A stretch of DNA of 64,000 bases from Guptibacillus hwajinpoensis (GTDB lineage: Bacteria > Bacillota > Bacilli > Bacillales > Guptibacillaceae). Within the stretch, counting starts at the first letter, position 1. Each line of letters opens with the position of its first letter. Where the stretch lies: contig NZ_JAIVKU010000005.1 of NCBI RefSeq assembly GCF_020524165.1, forward strand, positions 806,001-870,000, read 5' to 3'. A program made the translations under genes and the position numbers. This document shows, piece by piece, positions 63,798 to 64,000 of this stretch. The notes beneath the pieces are model-generated. The model was not told the origin of the DNA and made no database searches. It saw only the letters and a list, made by a program, of their open reading frames with translations.

Positions 63798-63998
63798 CTA
63801 TTTTTCCTTAAGATTTTTTTCGTTTACTTGCTCATTGCTTGAATTCTCTTCATCTACACGCTCTTCGTTCGGTTTAGTTTTTATTACGTCGTTTGTTTGG
63901 ACTTCCTTAATGCCATTCTCATCCTTCTTATTTTCTTTTACTTCTTTATCCTCTTTCTGAGTAGATTCTTTTTCTTTTTCTACCCTTTCATTTTTTGA
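63798..63998 (-). CDS. C-terminal end of an unidentified protein (partial)
   Basis: A frame open to the window edge and closed by TAG at 63800-63798 gives 66 residues of a Lys/Glu/Asn-rich, low-complexity tail (KEKESTQKEDKEVKENKKDE, then an Asn/Glu-rich end). It has no visible domain, so the protein cannot be identified; the tail looks like a charged linker of a cell-surface or membrane-linked protein. Confidence 0.5.
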   Translation of the reverse strand, partial: SKNERVEKEKESTQKEDKEVKENKKDENGIKEVQTNDVIKTKPNEERVDEENSSNEQVNEKNLKEK

Positions 63999-64000
63999 CC

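Overview
The window looks like a chromosomal segment of a low-to-moderate G+C member of the Bacillaceae (Firmicutes). The support is AAGGAGG-type ribosome binding sites, SigA-like promoters (TTGACA-17-TATAAT), T-tract terminators between almost all transcription units, and Bacillus-type gene sets: rbsRKDACB, putB-putC-putR, a bscR-cypB-like pair, an RsbR-type STAS protein, LtaS, a yybP-ykoY riboswitch before terC and a single-gene cold-shock unit. A BCCT transporter and a K+/H+ antiporter fit a salt-tolerant lifestyle, but the species cannot be named from sequence alone. I see no prophage, insertion sequence, CRISPR array, rRNA or tRNA.

Layout. 1-5.6 kb: end of a HisRS-family gene, Nudix hydrolase, Mn-riboswitch/terC, two SAM methyltransferases, ynfA, an orphan GAF-PAS histidine kinase. 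5.6-10.4 kb: a small membrane protein with a probable ATT start, then proline catabolism (putB, pruA/putC) with a PucR-type regulator. Between regulator and operon lie two matching palindromes 33 bp apart and a tandem array of four structured repeats. 10.5-16.4 kb: SDR, DUF3870 protein, secreted protein, and a divergent GntR regulator with a maltose-6-phosphate hydrolase and an EIICB permease. 16.5-19.9 kb: esterase and the glutarate pathway pair GlaH-LhgO, preceded by an unidentified leader RNA with an intrinsic terminator. 19.9-24.7 kb: TetR-ABC exporter operon, TetR-MFS pair. 24.7-31 kb: CstB-like sulfur enzyme behind a CsoR/CstR-like palindrome, an M50-like membrane protein, and TetR plus CYP102-type P450 reductase with two perfect operator palindromes. 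31-34 kb: PTS-dependent dihydroxyacetone kinase DhaKLM and a YczE-type membrane protein. 34-47.7 kb: RsbR-like protein, Csp, cupin, MBL protein, LtaS, MFS pump, PadR-ChrA, a Nudix-PP2C fusion, small proteins, aldo-keto reductase and an APH-type kinase. 47.7-53.5 kb: complete ribose operon. 53.5-64 kb: Nei-type glycosylase, antiporter, small tyrosine recombinase, thioredoxin-like protein, ZIP transporter, BCCT transporter, orphan amino-acid binding lipoprotein, Ohr, isochorismatase-like and HAD hydrolases, and the charged tail of a gene leaving the window.

How the parts work together. Several catabolic modules sit next to their own regulators: proline, alpha-glucosides, ribose and fatty acid/xenobiotic P450. 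Three drug or metal efflux units sit with TetR or PadR regulators. No single large novel system stands out. The best second-look items are the Nudix-PP2C fusion, the glaH leader RNA, the repeat array with paired operators before putB, the ATT-start small protein, and the CstB-like gene with an operator but no nearby regulator.
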